Below, piece by piece: positions 62,346-64,000 of a stretch of 64,000 nt of DNA (position 1 is the first letter of the stretch; each line of letters begins with the position of its first letter). A program made the position numbers and the translations under genes. The notes beneath the pieces are model-generated. The model did not search any database. It was not told where the DNA came from and saw only the letters and a list, made by a program, of their open reading frames with translations. The stretch spans positions 1 through 64,000 of the forward strand of contig NW_026013919.1 in the NCBI RefSeq assembly GCF_020379485.1, given 5' to 3'. The stretch is from Brassica napus. Taxonomy: Eukaryota > Streptophyta > Magnoliopsida > Brassicales > Brassicaceae.

Positions 62346-64000
62346 AAAGTATTTACCAAAAACTCAATATTTTTGTAGGGGTTAGCCCATAGATTTTGAG
62401 AAAATTTCAAAAAATATGACAATATTGTTTTAATGCCTAGTTGCATCCTGCACTAACATATGATGATGTTCAAAGAGGTTTGGAGCCTTTGTGCTCTCCG
62501 TTTATCAAGAAAATAATAATTTTATAGTGGTTATTCCATCGATTTAGGAGTATTATGAAGTTTTACTAAATTAATTGATAAAAACAATTGAACGATGCTC
62601 ATTTACCATGAAAAAGAGTTTAGCATACATTAATACAAATGTAGAATATGGTAGAAATTTTAAAACAACACTAAAGATTATAGGCTTCAGTATATAAAGT
62701 ATTTACCAAAAACTCAATATTTTTGTAGGGGTTAGCCCATAGATTTTGAGAAAATTTCAAAAAATATGACAATATTGTTTTAATGCCTAGTTGCATCCTG
62801 CACTAACATATGATGATGTTCAAAGAGGTTTGGAGCCTTTGTGCTCTCCGTTTATCAAGAAAATAATAATTTTATAGTGGTTATTCCATCGATTTAGGAG
62901 TATTATGAAGTTTTACTAAATTAATTGATAAAAACAATTGAACGATGCTCATTTACCATGAAAAAGAGTTTAGCATACATTAATACAAATGTAGAATATG
63001 GTAGAAATTTTAAAACAACACTAAAGATTATAGGCTTCAGTATATAAAGTATTTACCAAAAACTCAATATTTTTGTAGGGGTTAGCCCATAGATTTTGAG
63101 AAAATTTCAAAAAATATGACAATATTGTTTTAATGCCTAGTTGCATCCTGCACTAACATATGATGATGTTCAAAGAGGTTTGGAGCCTTTGTGCTCTCCG
63201 TTTATCAAGAAAATAATAATTTTATAGTGGTTATTCCATCGATTTAGGGGGTATTATGAAGTTTTACTAAATTAATTGATAAAAACAATTGAACGATGCT
63301 CATTTACCATGAAAAAGAGTTTAGCATACATTAATACAAATGTAGAATATGGTAGAAATTTTAAAACAACACTAAAGATTATAGGCTTCAGTATATAAAG
63401 TATTTACCAAAAACTCAATATTTTTGTAGGGGTTAGCCCATAGATTTTGAGAAAATTTCAAAAAATATGACAATATTGTTTTAATGCCTAGTTGCATCCT
63501 GCACTAACATATGATGATGTTCAAAGAGGTTTGGAGCCTTTGTGCTCTCCGTTTATCAAGAAAATAATAATTTTATAGTGGTTATTCCATCGATTTAGGG
63601 AGTATTATGAAGTTTTACTAAATTAATTGATAAAAACAATTGAACGATGCTCATTTACCATGAAAAAGAGTTTAGCATACATTAATACAAATGTAGAATA
63701 TGGTAGAAATTTTAAAACAACACTAAAGATTATAGGCTTCAGTATATAAAGTATTTACCAAAAACTCAATATTTTTGTAGGGGTTAGCCCATAGATTTTG
63801 AGAAAATTTCAAAAAATATGACAATATTGTTTTAATGCCTAGTTGCATCCTGCACTAACATATGATGATGTTCAAAGAGGTTTGGAGCCTTTGTGTCTCC
63901 GTTTATCAAGAAAATAATAATTTTATAGTGGTTATTCCATCGATTTAGGGAGGAGTTATGAAGTTTTACTAAATTAATTGATAAAAACAATTGAACGATG

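Larger units (their letters stand above)
27871..64000. repeat. Satellite DNA array, ~351-bp monomers in head-to-tail orientation, about 100 copies, continuing past the window
   Basis: The monomer can be phased on GAGGTTTGGAGCCTTTGTGC, which recurs every 350-352 bases from 28.2 kb to the end. Other landmarks are AAAAAGAGTTTAGCATACAT, GGTAGAAATTTTAAAACAAC, GTAGGGGTTAGCCCATAGAT and CTAGTTGCATCCTGCACTAA. The monomer is AT-rich with stops in all frames, and no reading frame of note exists anywhere in the array. Copies after ~33 kb are nearly identical apart from three short variable sites. Length is about twice a plant nucleosome repeat, a common satellite size class. Position on the chromosome (pericentromere, subtelomere or knob) cannot be told from this window. 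Confidence 0.97.

Noticed and set aside
27871..64000. CRISPR-like regular repeat array
   Set aside because: There are no unique spacers. The whole 351-bp unit repeats, and the context is a plant nuclear genome, so this is satellite DNA.

Overview
The window is plant nuclear DNA, most probably from a Brassicaceae species. Spliced genes with GT-AG introns, an F-box gene, a plant-type galectin-domain galactosyltransferase and Arabidopsis-type transposons (an Emigrant-like MITE, a Helitron with a CTAG-3' end) all point there. A galactosyltransferase beside a tandem cluster of ELO-like fatty acid elongases resembles A. thaliana chromosome 3 around At3g06440 to At3g06470. That comparison is from memory, not from a search.

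Layout. 1-1.74 kb looks like retroelement-derived sequence ending in an A tract. 1.74-9.2 kb is AT-rich intergenic DNA with a 3-copy ~160-bp tandem repeat, a 53-bp doublet, an Emigrant-like MITE and a TA microsatellite. 9.2-15.8 kb is a minus-strand tandem cluster of ELO-like genes: two intact copies (271 and 294 aa) and one wrecked copy whose catalytic-motif segment is inverted. Duplicated flanks show that the cluster grew by segmental duplication, and a ~567-bp insertion interrupts one flank. 16.98-17.58 kb is a 601-bp Harbinger-type MITE upstream of a five-exon GT31 galactosyltransferase (18.1-20.2 kb, probably the GALT3 orthologue). 20.3-24.2 kb holds no secure gene, only exon-like minus-strand fragments broken by a GC-rich MITE and a tiny oligo-T insertion scar. 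24.2-25.4 kb is a single-exon F-box gene. 25.60-27.32 kb is a non-autonomous Helitron.

From 27.65 kb to the window end (more than 36 kb, more than half of the window) the sequence is one tandem satellite of ~351-bp monomers, about 100 copies, still running at the edge. Its left boundary is a nearly perfect 180-bp palindrome of satellite sequence. The first few monomers are diverged, and the interior is almost perfectly homogenised, with differences confined to three tiny sites. One diverged island sits near 62 kb. This array and its palindromic edge are the most unusual structures in the window.

The genes form no operon-like pathway. The ELO cluster would act in ER very-long-chain fatty acid elongation, the GT31 enzyme in Golgi glycosylation, and the F-box protein in SCF-mediated ubiquitination.
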